DNA from: Engraulis encrasicolus
Lineage: Eukaryota; Chordata; Actinopteri; Clupeiformes; Engraulidae
Direction: 5' to 3'
Assembly (NCBI RefSeq): GCF_034702125.1
Contig: NC_085868.1
Span: 26,895,201-26,959,200 of the forward strand
DNA: 64,000 bases
Positions 1 through 12,957 of this stretch are shown here, in pieces. The notes under the pieces were generated by a model. The model saw only the letters and a program-made list of their open reading frames with translations, was not told the origin of the DNA and ran no database searches. How positions within the stretch are numbered: the stretch's first letter is position 1; every line of letters starts with the position of its first letter. The position numbers and the translations under genes were made by a program.

Positions 1-87
1 TGTGTCTGTGTATCGTCATATAGTATTTCATCTTAGTCTCTATGGGCATGCTGCGAGCACTGCAGGGGCCAGCGATCTGTACATTCC

Positions 88-224
88 TGGGGTGCATTTC
101 TCGAAACCAAAGTTGCTTACTATATTAGCTACTTTGTTGTTTTCAATGCATTTTCCCATTGGCAACTACCGAAGTTGCTAACAGGCTAACAACTTCTCTT
201 TTGAGAAATGTACCCCCGTTGAGC
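88..224. mobile_element. Short MITE-like inverted repeat
   Basis: GGGGTGCATTTCTCGAAAC at the left and TTGAGAAATGTACCCC at the right; internal GTTGCTAAC repeats. Confidence 0.5.
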
Positions 225-1082
225 ACTGTCACCACTCATTCCTACACAGTAAATGTTGCGGTGTTGATTCAACACTAATTTTGAGCTATGGTCCTACTCG
301 GTTTTATGTAATGTTGGATTTTAACTCTTTCAATTAACTCGTTGAATTAACACCGAAGTCGTGTATTCTCACATATAGTGTTAACATCTACTCTCTTTGG
401 TGTTAAGTCAACACTGAAAGAGTTTGATTTAGCTCTAAATCGAGAGGGACCATACATGGTATGCGAATTGTATTGTGTACATACCTGTAAATCATACAAC
501 TCCAAATGCCAGCCAACTGACAAGCAAGTGTGATCTGATGGGTGAAGGGTGAAGCTGATGATCGCTTCAACCTACACTTCATCTGTGTCTGTCTGTCTCT
601 TAGCTCTGTCAGTATGTCTCAATTTGTTCGTCTGTCTGGACTAGAGCCTTCTGTGTACTTTAGCCCCAGTGAAAAATTGTATTGAGGCTTAGGAATACCA
701 ATGGAGAGTGGACCAAACAAAAATCAAACAGCTGTACCAATGTCATGTGATAAGTTGGAACATTTTAACACACATGCTGATGAAGGACTGTAGTCAGAGA
801 TTGCACCTACTCAGGCAGACATATATAGGCTACCTCACTCTCTCTATATTTATCTTGGTCTTTCTCAAAATATACTGTGCATATCTGTCTGCATGCCTGT
901 CTGTCTGTCTGTCGTTCTGTCTGTCTGTCTGGGCTAGAGGCTTTTGCGTGCTCGCTAGCACCTTTGAAAGGTTGTATGGAGGCATAGAAAGTTTGCAATG
1001 TCATTGGAAAGTTGGTCAGACAAAAACAAACAGCCATACCTATTTTATTGTTATTACTAATATTATTGATAATAATAATGCT

Positions 1083-1522
1083 ATTAAAGAGTTACTTCAG
1101 CCAATTTCAACATGCAGTTGTAATGCTCACACTACCATGGACTTGTCAGTAGGCCTACCTACTTTTCTTTTCTTTTTTTTCTTTTCTACAACCTTTTCCG
1201 AGATCGTGGTCATTGTAATGGGGGCAGGTGTTTGTTTACATTTTAAAAAATCATTTTGATTTTTTCCCAAAAACATCCAAAAGGTCATGTAGCATCAGCA
1301 GACAACTAGCAAACAGCGATACCTTTTGGGAAAATATTTGGAGTAGGCCTATGTTGAGATTTTTTAAAATGTAAACAAAAGCTACCCCCATTAGAATAGC
1401 TTGTATCTCGGAAAGAACTGAGTCAAAAAATGCCGCATCACCGGGTACCGACAAGTCAAGGGTAGCGTGAGCAATACAACAGCATATTAGAATTGGCAGG
1501 AGTGCTCCTTTAATAATGACAA
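1083..1522. mobile_element. Foldback-like element with long imperfect inverted arms
   Basis: The left half (TTAAAGAGTTACTTCAGCC to TGTTTACATTTTAAAAAATC) is mirrored from about 1357 to 1519. Arms about 170-200 bp with one interruption. Confidence 0.65.
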
Positions 1523-2213
1523 ATATTGCATGCATGTTGTTGCTGAAGAGCTGTGGTCAGCTATTGCACATGCTCAGGCAGACACAGAAATGTGTCTTCA
1601 TCTTTTTTTCCCCGTGAAAATGTTTCTGGCAGATTCACAACATAATGATCTGAGTTGCTATGAAATCGGTTCTATGCAAATACTTATTTTAGATCTCCGC
1701 CCTGCTATTCATCACTTTGCCATTGGACTCAAGTTGGGAAAAGGTGTACACTACAGCACACTATATTGGGGGAAAAAAGAGGCATGTTGGGATGGGAAAA
1801 AGTCTGTTAAACTCATTGCCCTCAAGTAAAATTGAAACGTCGACAAAAAAAAAAAAAAGAAAAGGTTCTTGTGGGAGTCTGACATTTAACACGGACGTGT
1901 CAAGTCAGAGCGGGCCCTCTATCTGCAGCGACCCCCCTCCCCAACCAAGCTGCCATTTTGGCCGAAGTGTGTCTGAACAATGAAGATATCTTTTTTGCCT
2001 ATAAACGCGGAGAGACGCGCATTGTTTGGCTCAGATAAAGCCTCTGCTCTACATCCCATCTTTTGCAGTGCGCACAGCCTCCCCCCCTACCCTAACCCCC
2101 CCTCAACTTTGACACACACGCACTCGGTACCCTTTGCCCCCGCACACTCTCCCTATTCTCCCTATTCTTCCGACACTCTCTCCGTCTCTTGTCTTCCCCC
2201 CCTCTCCCTCTCC

Positions 2214-2218
<5 letters not shown>

Positions 2219-2292
<74 letters not shown>
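2219..2292. repeat. (CT)n microsatellite
   Basis: 37 near-perfect units; CT-rich imperfect sequence continues at 2625-2805. Confidence 0.97.
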
Positions 2293-2296
<4 letters not shown>

Positions 2297-2712
2297 TCAC
2301 CCCCTCTCTCTCTTTTCAGAGGACATGCAATGCTTTTAACATAATTCAGCTCATTGTTTATGCGCTACCCCCTCAGACCCCCCCTTCCACAGCCCCAGAC
2401 AAAGGAGGCTGAGCCAGTGCAGTCCCTGAGCAAGCCAGGTGTTTCCCACTGCCGAGCGCCACTCTAATGGCCCAGGCCTCGTGCTGCAGCTGCCTCCTGA
2501 CGTCCCCTTTGTGTGGGCCTATTGTTGGGCCACGCACCCCTCGTTGATTCATGGGCCGGCCAGGGAAGACCCCCTTTGGAATGACGTGTGGTGTGGTGTG
2601 GTGTGCTAGCTTATCTGTATCCCTCCCTCCCTCCCTCTTTCTCTGCCTCTCTCCCTCTCCCTCTCCCCCTTTCTTTCTCCCCCTCTCCCTCCTCTTCTCC
2701 CTCCTCTTCTCC

Positions 2713-2745
<33 letters not shown>

Positions 2746-2969
2746 GCTCCCCCCCCCTCCTCTCTCTCTCTCCCTCTCTCTCTCTCCCTCTCTCACTCTC
2801 TGTCTTGGGCCTGGGTTCTATTGTGAGGTCACTGCTGGCCTCCGATTGGCTCAGCAAGAGAGGCTTCTCTAATGGGGGAATGGTAGACACTGGAGGCCCA
2901 TCTGTTCTGCCAGTCATTGTTCAAGCCGGCTTCCTTGGAGCAGCACCAGCCAACGTGCTTCTGAGTCGG

Positions 2970-3025
2970 CACAGCACAGCACAGCACAGCACAGCACAGC
3001 ACAGCACAGCACAGCACAGCACAGC
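2970..3025. repeat. (ACAGC)n pentanucleotide repeat
   Basis: Eleven perfect ACAGC units. A shorter relative lies at 51707-51731. Confidence 0.97.
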
Positions 3026-4095
3026 TCATATCAGACTATAGGCACCCCAGAACCCTGCAAGCTTGTGTGTCTGGGAGTGAAAAAAGCCATACTTCTTGTC
3101 AGTGAGTTTTTATATTTCTGGTGGAGTTCAAGGAAGGGCTGTCTCTCTGTGGATCTCTCTGTGGATGTAACACCATTGCCTGTTTTTGGCATAGGAAACT
3201 TGACTAAAAAAGAGGAGTCAATCTGAACTCCATCGCGCCACAATTGCTTCAGTGGAGGCTGGATTTGGTATTGAGTTTGGTTTTTAACAAGAGGCACTTA
3301 TTGGGGACTTATACACACTTTTCCAATATTTGAAGGTGAGTTGCTCATCCTTGCCATTATATAATATTTGATGTTACACTTTTGTATTTTGAGGAGTAGA
3401 CCAACATTTCCACATTCAACATATTCATTTGTGTTCAGTTGCAAATAGTACCTTCAAAAATTAGCCATAGCTTTGTTGATACTGTCTTTGTCTTTTACTA
3501 TTGCCCTGAATCAGTGCTACTCTAGGTTTGGAGACTACTTGTGATGTGAGTCTGGTTTGGATCTCGTCAGTGCAAATGTCATATTTACTGTATTATTACT
3601 TATACTTGGCTGCAGGATCACTTTGCACAAGTTTAAAAGTTGAGGAAAGCATCCCCTGATCTTGGGCTTATCCACTAAACTAAGGCGTTGCGATGCACTA
3701 CACTACACTTCTTGCAGCACATGTACTGTAGAGCACAATGCAAATTCACCATAGTAAGCTGACTTCACACTTGTTCCTGCAGACTCATGCATGTGTATAT
3801 TATGTACGAATGGGATACCAATGGGATATCAACACTGCATACAATCATATTCACTTTTGAATTCTTCTGTTTTGATTGAAAGCGTTATTGATCTGAATTG
3901 TGAATTGGAAGTTTGTGGGTTGGGGGGGGGTGGGGGGTTGTGCTGTGGCAGTTGATGTCTATGGATGATATTGATGTGGCTGGGGGTGAGGGGAGTGGTG
4001 GGGGGTGTTTGCACTGCTAGGTGAAGGCAAGGTTTCCCTTTGTGCATCTGTGACCCTGTCGGGATGAGGACATATGTGCTGGGACTACTGGCCAC

Positions 4096-4099
<4 letters not shown>

Positions 4100-4162
<63 letters not shown>

Positions 4163-4606
4163 AGTAAAGGAGAGAGTGTGTATAAGATGAGAAGAGGGGG
4201 TGCAGGAGAAAGAAGAGAGACAGAGAGAGCAGACTGAGAAGAAGCAAAGAGAGAGTGACAGAGCAAAAGAAGAGGTGGGGAGAGGCAGAGAGGGGGAGAG
4301 AGAGCAGGAGGAGAAGAGAGAGGGAGAGAGGGGTAGAGAGAGCAGGAGGAGAAGAGAGAGAGCAGGGGGAGAAGAGGGAGAGAGAGAGCAGGAGGAGAAG
4401 AGAGAGGGAGAGAGGGGTAGAGAGAGCAGGAGGAGAAGAGAGAGAGCAGGGGGAGAAGAGGGAGAGAGAGAGCAGGGGGAGAAGAGGGAGAGGGAGAGAG
4501 AGAGCAGGGGGAGAAGAGAGAGAGCAGGGGGAGAAGAGAGAGAGGGAGAGAGAGCGCAGGGGGAGAAGAGAGAGAGGGAGAGAGAGCGCAGGGGGAGAAG
4601 AGAGAA
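4100..4606. repeat. (GA)n and GA-rich minisatellite
   Basis: Pure GA to 4159, then a variable [22 protein letters not shown] minisatellite from about 4300. Confidence 0.9.
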
Positions 4607-4678
4607 CACCAGTTGCCGAGGCTCCTGTAGCTGTAGTAGACATCTGTTGCCTTCCCAGCAGCGTCACTCTACCCTCCT

Positions 4679-4800
<122 letters not shown>

Positions 4801-5838
4801 TGTTGTCCCCACGCGCGGTCCTCTGCTCCTTTTGTGTTTTCGCGGGGTGGGGGTGGGAGTGAAAGGAGGGTGGAGGGGAGGGGGGGGCGCGGGTGCATCA
4901 GGCCTCTCCTCAGTCCACAATAGCCAGGCCCCCAAGGAATCCTTCACTCCTTTCCCTTCTCTTTCATTTCATTTCATTTCATTTCATTTCATTCTCCCTC
5001 TCTCCGTCCCCCCCCCCAGACCTCCTCTGTTCTGTTTTTTTTCCCCCTCTGTCAGTCTTCCTCATGCGTTCTGTGTCTCCCTTTTTTCTACAAGTCTCCC
5101 TTAGTCCCCCCCCCCCTCCAGTCTAAAAGCACATGCTCCATATTCATTATGTGTGTTGTGCTGGCTATGACATCCAGGGGCAGGGAGCTAGCGTAGCAGC
5201 AGTTTGAAAAATGCCAGCACAGTGCACTGCAGTGCCATTGGTCTGGCTCTGGGCCATTGTGCACAGTAAAGCAAGTACGGCAGGCGGACAAAGATGCGTC
5301 CACTTGTTGCTTATTGATGTAAATTAATGAATACAATTCAATGTAGCGCAAAAAATGGCGGCGAAGACAGTGTTTTGGACGATTTAAAGATTGTGTTTCA
5401 GACAGACAGAATACGTTTCAGACGGACAGACCGAAGAACAGAGGGACGGACATACCCTCTTATAGAGATGCTGGGACGCATTGAAAAAATGGGGTGTCAA
5501 TGTACTGAACTTGTACTGAACAATGCGTGAACTTACATAAATCCAGATAGGGTATTAACAACATTGTGGAGAGTCAAATTGTTCTGACAGTGGAGTCAAA
5601 AGACAATTTTAAAATTCTGCACGTGGCTGTGCAATTTCAACTCTACAACTCTTAATATTTACTAGAATTAGCAGACAATAAAGAGTAAAGTTACTATATT
5701 TGAGTAGGAACAAATGCTATCTAAAACGGGATTAATTTCAACTCTTTAAGAGTTATATTGAGACTGGTACTTTCACTGTGTAGTAGCAGTTTAAAAAATG
5801 CCAACACGTTACAGTGCAGCGATTTGCCAGCCCATGAT

Positions 5839-5970
5839 CAGGGAAGCTGACAGGGGGGGGGGGGGGTGGGGGTGTAAAAGGGTCAGTTGTCCAAGGCCCA
5901 GAGAGGGAGGGGGGCCCAGAATCAGGTCCCCAATTTGTCCCAGACCCTACTAAATCTAGCAGCGGCCCCG
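5839..5970. mobile_element. hAT MITE copy, 132 bp
   Basis: Starts CAGGGAAGCTGACAG and ends GCAGCGGCCCCG; contains a poly-G run. Same family as 13867-14020; no TSD found. Confidence 0.65.
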
Positions 5971-6165
5971 GTAAAGGACATTGTGGTGCACTGTTGAGTT
6001 GCTTGCCCATGTTTTTTTTTTGACTGCCTGGGCAAGGACCCAAGAGATTTGCATATAAGGACTAAATGGTGTTCTTACAGGTCTGACTGTTTGCTTTGTA
6101 GTTGGTGTCGGGTGTGTGCTTGTGTGCGTGTGTGCATGCGTTTGTACATGCGTGCCTGTGTTAAG

Positions 6166-6170
<5 letters not shown>

Positions 6171-6212
<42 letters not shown>
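6171..6212. repeat. (GT)n microsatellite
   Basis: About 21 units. Confidence 0.97.
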
Positions 6213-6213
<1 letters not shown>

Positions 6214-6604
6214 GTTTTGTTTTCTTTGTGGGTTTGTGTGAACTTTTACAGGTTTTAAACGAGCAACAGGTTGTTCTTCTTTATAACTGCAGCTGAAGTC
6301 AGTACAAATTTTCCAATCACAGTTGCCTAGAATAAATACATGGTAGTTTGGGAGATACCAAGGCACTCATCCTCTGTACACAGAAAATGCCTTTATTTTA
6401 TGGGCGAAGTCTCAGTGCTTCATTTTCTTGAATGCAGGTCACATACAATAATATGCACTCAGTACAGATGGAGTGTTAATTCAACAATTCAAGAGTTGAT
6501 TTAGCAGTATGTTGTTGGCATTTAGTCCCAGAGGTATGTCTAAGTGTTGGTTGAAAACAGCATTTTTTGTTGTTGCTGTGCAGTCGTAGTAGCAGCAGAG
6601 TAGA

Positions 6605-6806
6605 GATATTTAATTGACCTAGAAGGAAAGTAGCCTCTCACTGCAGATGGGGTCGCCGGCGGACCTATTCACTATTTGCTGAAAATACTCAACTACATCA
6701 TAACAACATTGCTATGGCAGTACTGAGAGCCTTGAGTAAAAGATTAAGACATTACAATTTCAGTGACAGTAAGGTTATAACATGGGCTCTGCGCTAAGGG
6801 GTTAAG
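6605..6806 (+). repeat. Dispersed repeat, copy A (uninterrupted)
   Basis: Shares ACTCAACTACATCATAACAA and the end GGCTCTGCGCTAAGGGGTTAA with 7985-8428. A TTAA end after CTAAAGGG suggests piggyBac-like origin. Confidence 0.65.
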
Positions 6807-7344
6807 CTGTCTAGCAGCACAGTCACACATGCTAAAATACAGCAGAGCTCAAATCCCACATATGACTCATCTACTTGGCACACATCTACTACACTACATG
6901 CATACAGTACATTCACTTGAAAACATCACTGCACTCTCATAATACTCATATCATGTAGTCTCATATCACAATTCAACATATCAAATGCATAGAAACAAAT
7001 ATGTAAATTAGTACTAGAAAAACAAATGAAAACATTGCACAAACAATAAGTAATAAACTCTTCATTCATTAGTGACTCCTCTCCATTTCATACAAAGGGA
7101 TATTGTCCCCACTCCTTTCCAATGAAATTACCCTATATTGTGTATGCAGATGCATTGTGCTGTGTGTTTGTATGGCATAGAAAAGAGGACAAAGAATGCA
7201 GCTCAGGGCGAAGTGTGGACAGCTTTTGGACAAGGAGATGTGTTATAATTATGTCAGTCTCTGTGGACATCCCATGAGCCTTTTCTTTGAAAACTCATTT
7301 TCTATGTATTTTTAGGGCTTCCTGCCTATATTATGATGGATATA

Positions 7345-7711
7345 TTAAAGGTACACTGTGTAAGATTTTTGGTTGTTTATTTCCAGAACTCATGCTACCC
7401 ATTCTCTAATGTTACCTTTTTCATGAATACTTACCACCACCATCAAATTCTGAGTATTCATAATGACTGGGAAAATTGCACTTTTCATGCATGAAATGGG
7501 GGATCTTCTCCATGGTCCGCCATTTTGAATTTCAAGACAGAGACATTTTTAGCTGCAAAAAAGACTGTACTTGAGCCATACTAGAAAATATTAGTTTGTT
7601 ACTTAGTAAACTTTCATGGAAAGATCAAATTTGGCAATAGGCAGCCCAGTTCAGTTTCAATGAGCAGCATAGTTGCCAGTACCTTTTTTGACCATTTCCT
7701 ACACAGTGTAA
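7345..7711. mobile_element. MITE with TACACTGTGTA inverted ends
   Basis: TTAAAGGTACACTGTGTAAG at the left and CCTACACAGTGTA at the right. Confidence 0.65.
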
Positions 7712-7984
7712 GATATACTGTATATGTATAGGAAAGAGGGAGAGGGCAGGGCCGAACTTAAACTCGGGTCCCTATGAGCATGTAATCCCACATATGGACG
7801 GGTGCCACAGTGTGCTGCACTACAGCATGCTACAAATGTCTGATTTATAATCTTTTGCTGTGGATGAATCTACGTTCAGTAGTCAGTCGGCAAAGACACT
7901 GATTAAAAATGACATACTGTACTCTAGATCCTAATGCTTCTCTGGCATCAGAATCAAATCTGACGTCAAGCCAGTTTGATAGCT

Positions 7985-8428
7985 TCCATTGAGTGCAGTT
8001 GTGGCCAGTAGCCTTTTACTGTAGATGTGCCTGTCACTCTTTTCTGAAGACACTCAACTACATCATAACAACATTGCTCTGGCAATAAAGAGAGTCTTAA
8101 GTTCTGATTCCAGGACTCCAAAGACTTGGTCATTACCAAAGTGCAAGAAAGTCCTTGTGCACAACCCTTCAGCTGTCCAGGTGCAGGTGTAAGGCAGGAA
8201 AAAGTGATCAATATGAGAAGTTCATAAACACCACACACTGGATACTGTTCTTTTTTTTCTCTTTATTTTTTGTAGCGAACAACGCGTTTCGCCTAGTGCG
8301 TCTTCAGGTCCGCTCGGTGTGCGGTGTGCAGTGTTTATGAACTTTTCATATTGATTCATATTGATCACTTGGTCATTACCATTTTGGTGACAATAAGGTC
8401 ATAACAGAGGCTCTGCGCTAAAGGGTTA
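7985..8428 (+). repeat. Dispersed repeat, copy B (interrupted by 8139-8366)
   Basis: Same as 6605-6806 with a 228-bp insertion plus its 15-bp duplication. Confidence 0.65.
8139..8366 (-). mobile_element. Short insertion with hammerhead-like core; 15-bp TSD
   Basis: The direct repeat ACTTGGTCATTACCA flanks it (8124-8138, 8367-8381). Arms TGATCAATATGA...AAGTTCATAAACAC are inverted. The minus strand at 8307-8287 reads CTGAAGA, stem, GAAA. The host repeat is uninterrupted at 6605-6806. Confidence 0.75.
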
Positions 8429-8956
8429 ATTAAATTAGCATTTAGGATATTATATGTGGAGGAATGTTAATAATATTGTTGTATTTCAAGACAATATTCA
8501 TGTCTAGAGAAGCTCAGAGCGGCCATAGTGTATACAGTACTGTTCATGCAGTGCACACTGCGCCAGTACACAAATGCCACAGCCATGGTCTATTTAGTCT
8601 TAGTCTTATATTTGTAAAGTATATTTGTAATGTAACGGACAATGACATTGCTGTGAAATGTGGCGTCTTTTGTATTTTATTTTCTTGTTCAGGTGCATTA
8701 ACATTAGAGAATCGTCAAAGACAATATGATTTAACTCACTTGTTCAGATGATGTTGCATATAAAACAATACTATTTGGTGCCTCATATGGCATGTACCAT
8801 TGTTGCAGGGATAATGTTTTTCTATACACCAATGTAGCCCACTATATATTCACCACCTGAAAGTTCATCGCTTTTGGAAATAAAAAGGAAAAGGGAAAAA
8901 GAGACTGTCAAACAGCTATGTGCCATTATGGTGAAATAGTGAACTATGTTCATATA

Positions 8957-9235
8957 TGAAGAAGAGTAGGTAGATATTCCTCTTGGAGGGTACAATGTTC
9001 AACAAAAAGGGAGGAAAAAATCCTTGGTCCAGGCACTTCAGTTGATTTGAAAAGTCCAAAACAATCTTTATTTAGTGGGCTAGTACATTAAAAATCTCGC
9101 ATCGGCCCTACGACCTGCATCCACACCCTGATGAGGGCCGAAGGGTGGATATGAGTTGATGATTTTTAATGTACTAGCCCACTAAATAAAGATTGGTTTT
9201 GGACTTTTTAAATCAACCGAAGTGCCTGTACCAAG
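8957..9235. mobile_element. Short foldback insertion with hammerhead-like core; 12-bp TSD
   Basis: TATGTTCATATA flanks both sides (8945-8956, 9236-9247). Inverted arms meet around 9105-9135, where the plus strand reads CTGATGAGGGCCGAAGG. Confidence 0.75.
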
Positions 9236-9902
9236 TATGTTCATATAGCCTATGTTTGGTTGTGGATGTAACAGAAAACATAAAAAAGCCAAGTCGTCAA
9301 ACATGACTTGATTACTGAGGAAGATCTTTTTTATTGTAGTGAACTGGTCCACCATGCCCTTGTTTGATCCCTGCACTGATTTTGCTCAAGTGGTTAATTG
9401 AACCCAATTGTCTGGATAAAATATCAAACTTTTAGTAATGATGTCAAAGATTCTAGACTTACCCATATAAGGCAAATGTTTGGTTTACACACTTGAAAAT
9501 CGTGACTTTCAAAAGTAGAATGTCAAGCATAATGGATGCGCCAACCTTTAAAAGTGCACTTTAGGTTTGGCTAAATATGTCTTTTGGACATTGTTAGGGA
9601 TTTAGAGTCAATGACGTTTAAAAATGTGCCCTTTTTGGGTCTTTGTTTTTATGAAAATCAAGTTCTGTTCAGTTAACTGGTGCTCTATTTCCTCGTAAAT
9701 GCACCTTACGTCATACACTTTCAGTCCTGCAGGCTGCTTTGCTTTGTTATTGTTGTGGAGGGTTTAGACTTCTTTTGAATGGTACCACAAAGGATTTGCG
9801 CAATTAAGATGAATTTGAATGTCATCATAACCAAGTGAAAACAAATGTCTTACCTCATCCACTCTCCGGCACAAAGGCAGGGACCGGTTAGCCTCTAGGC
9901 CT

Positions 9903-9905
<3 letters not shown>

Positions 9906-9993
<88 letters not shown>
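9906..9993. repeat. (GT)n microsatellite
   Basis: About 44 units. Confidence 0.97.
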
Positions 9994-9994
<1 letters not shown>

Positions 9995-10179
9995 CTGCGT
10001 GCGTATGTACATGTGTATGCTTGTGTGTATGTGTCGTGCACGTACACATAGGGAACATAGGGCAGCGATGTTGGATACCAGCCATGCGGTCCAGATTGGC
10101 CTGCCATGCCATGCAGGCTCTGCTGCTCAACCTAGTTAAGCGATCCAGACACACTCCAGCACCCAATCCGCCAGCCTGC

Positions 10180-10500
10180 TCCCCTCTCCTCTCCTCTTCT
10201 CTTCTCTCTCTCCTCTCCTCTCCTCTCCTCTTACCTGCCTTCTCCTGTCCTGTTTTGCCCTGTCAAGTCTTGCTCTGTCGTGTCTTGCCCTCTCCTCTCC
10301 TCTCCTCTCCTCTCCTCTCCTCTCCTCTCCTCTCCTCTCCTATCCTCTCCTCTCCTATCCTCTCCTGTCCTCTCCTCTTGCCTGCACTCTCCTCTCCTCT
10401 CCTCTCCTCTCCTCTCCTCTCCTCTCCTCTCCTCTTCTCTCCTCTTGCCTGCCCTCTCCTGTCCTCTCATCTCCTTTCCTTTCCTTTCCTCTCCTCTTTG
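10180..10500. repeat. (CTCCT)n pentanucleotide array
   Basis: CTCTC/CTCCT units with variants. The reverse-complement pentamer forms the 42413-42690 array. Confidence 0.95.
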
Positions 10501-10651
10501 TGTGTGGATATAAATTATTCCGAGCCTGTCCCGGCATCTGAAATGGGGCATGCCGCCCAGCAGCTGCAGCCTAGCAACAGCTGAATCGCATGCCAGACAG
10601 CCGCCCGTCTTTCATGATGTAATGATATGCCCCCACCCCTCCCGCACGCAG

Positions 10652-10755
<104 letters not shown>

Positions 10756-11380
10756 TCACCTCCCGCCCTGTTCCGAAAACCGTAGTTTATCCGCAACTAC
10801 CACGACACCCCGCTCTCCCTCCCTTTCATTCCTCCTCGCCTTTGTCAAAACCAGCCAGAGTCCATATGGATGCGCTGTTATGTTTTACCCTTCCAAGCAT
10901 GTACTTGGACAGGTTTCAGTTTTTTTGTGTACCTATGTGTTTTCTTTTTTGTGCAAATGTAGGTATTTTGTATGTTCAATGGTGAAATGCTAATACTAGC
11001 CTGAAGTTATGCTGTGCTTAACTCCTGTAATATGCTGATGTCACAGTTTAAAGGGGAAACCCCTTAAGCTTGTGTGTATCTAACCTTTGAGTGCCTTGTT
11101 TGCATATAAGCAAGTGTAAGAGACACTGTATGGGTTGATATCTTGGGCAGCTAATGTTCCTCGGTAGGGTAGGATAGGGTAACATAGGGCACAGTAAGGG
11201 ATTTAACAACTCTTGTGTATGATCACATTTGAGTCACAACTTTGAGTTGTCTCACCATGATATCGCAAATACTCAGCAGGATTTAAACACAAAGTTCTAT
11301 GTTGTGAGCTGTAGAATGTACCAGCAAAATTCTAGAAGGATAGTGGCAACATCTGAAGTGGATGCTTAATTATTTTATTC

Positions 11381-11549
11381 GGTAACATTTTACGAACCTT
11401 TGCCATAACCGAATGTCACTTTAGGGCAACAGTCATACAATGTTTATGACATGGACATAATGTTTATGACATGTGCATAACACTATTATGACAGTATTAT
11501 GACACTGTAATGACATGCGTATGACACCGGTGTCAAGTAAAGTGTTACC
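11381..11549. mobile_element. MITE with GGTAACA..TGTTACC ends, 8-bp TSD TTTTATTC
   Basis: 169 bp; ends GGTAACATTTTAC and GTAAAGTGTTACC; identical flanks at 11373-11380 and 11550-11557; TATGACA-rich interior. Confidence 0.88.
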
Positions 11550-11954
11550 TTTTATTCATAAAGGCGCAAGACTAAAGTTTCAGCATGCCGTCTTCATGAA
11601 GGGTCCCCACTCTGGTTAAGACACCATCAAAACGTACTTCTTGCAGCTTAATAAATACAATCTTAACATCCACATCAGAGTAGTTCCAGTTATCAAAACT
11701 TCAGACTTGCATCATTATTAATAGTAATGATTATCCTCCTTGATGGCTTGAACTAAGTCCTTGGTGACACACCGTATTGTGAGGTGCAGACAAGGCTGCT
11801 GACAGTCACACACACACCCCCCCCACCCAATGATTTAAATGCATTGAGAACCCAATTGTTTGCCCCGCTCTCTGTGGGCCCGGGACAACTGACTCCTTCC
11901 CCCTTGCCTTCCCTGAGACTGATTGCTCATGTGTCCCAAAGTCTCTGTACACCT

Positions 11955-12299
11955 TAAAGGGGTATGCCACTATTTTGGGGCTTAATACAGTTACAATCGT
12001 TGGCTGGGGTTTATAAAGGTGGTAAAGTCTCTTATTTTTCATGTTAAGCGTTGTCTTGCTTTAAGACAAGTTTTAAAAGTTTAAAAGAGTATGTCGCTAA
12101 GCTAGTGAAAGTCAATGGATCCGTACATGCTACACGGATCCATTGACTTTCACTAGCTTAGCGACATGCTCCCTCTTTTAACTTGTCTTAAAGCAAGACA
12201 ACGGCTTACATGAAAAATAAGACACTTTACCACCTTTATAAACCCTGGACAACGATTTTAACTGTATTAAGCCCCAAAATAGTGGCATACCCCTTTAAT
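11955..12299. mobile_element. Foldback element, nearly perfect palindrome with about 165-bp arms
   Basis: Arms read TTAAAGGGGTATGCCAC... inward to GGATCC and mirror back to ...CCCCTTTAA; only a few bases separate the arms at the centre (about 12125-12136). TTAA at both ends. Confidence 0.88.
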
Positions 12300-12664
12300 C
12301 TGACTGTGATGAGTGTGTTCATGTTTGACTACTTACGGTAGGTGTCCTGAGTTTGTTGTAGTGGTCTGACTCTGTTAAGGATTTTTTTGGGAACTATTTA
12401 TTTCATTCAACATGTGCAGACATACAGTACATCACACTCTCAGTACAAGACACAACAGAACAAGTATGAGTCTCTTGGTTGTGGAGCACTGCCCATGGTG
12501 CATAGGGTTGGGTATTGCCTTATATCATGATGCACATGCCACGATTCGATTCTATCAGGATGCATTGTGATTCATGCACTGTTGCGATGCATCACAATAC
12601 TTCAGTAAATGTGTAAAAATGTTGCTTATTTGTCAGTTGCTGTGTAGCCTAGTATTCATAACTA

Positions 12665-12875
12665 AACAAAGGCGTAGGTCAGAGGGCTTCGACGTTCTGT
12701 TTTGTAGTGCGAAGGTGCTCTTTGGTTAGACGTAACTTAGAGATGTATGATGAAATCCAAGGCACTCTTCGTCTTCATTAAAAAGCTTTTAATTAAATGT
12801 AGCTAAGTCAAATTTGAACATTAAAATTTGCCAACATTTTTCGGCCAAACATTGGCCTTCATCAGGGCTTTTCAT
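12665..12875 (-). mobile_element. Short insertion with hammerhead-like core; 15-bp TSD
   Basis: TAGTATTCATAACTA at 12650-12664 and 12876-12890. The minus strand 12865-12839 reads CTGATGA, A, GGCC, loop, GGCC, GAAA. Confidence 0.75.
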
Positions 12876-12957
12876 TAGTATTCATAACTACCAACCAGTA
12901 GTTTGTTAGAATGTTAGTTACCCTCCCTCCTAAAGCCTCTTACAGATACGGTTGCGT

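Noticed and set aside
8287..8307. Calling an intact, self-cleaving hammerhead ribozyme
   Set aside because: Only the core is matched; stem I pairing and a cleavage triplet at the right place could not be shown, and other copies have an extra A before stem II.
10231..10584. Ser/Leu/Pro and Arg/Glu open frames over the CTCCT and AGGAG arrays (also 42200-42821)
   Set aside because: Pentanucleotide repeats translate openly in all frames; no start context, splice signals or homology.
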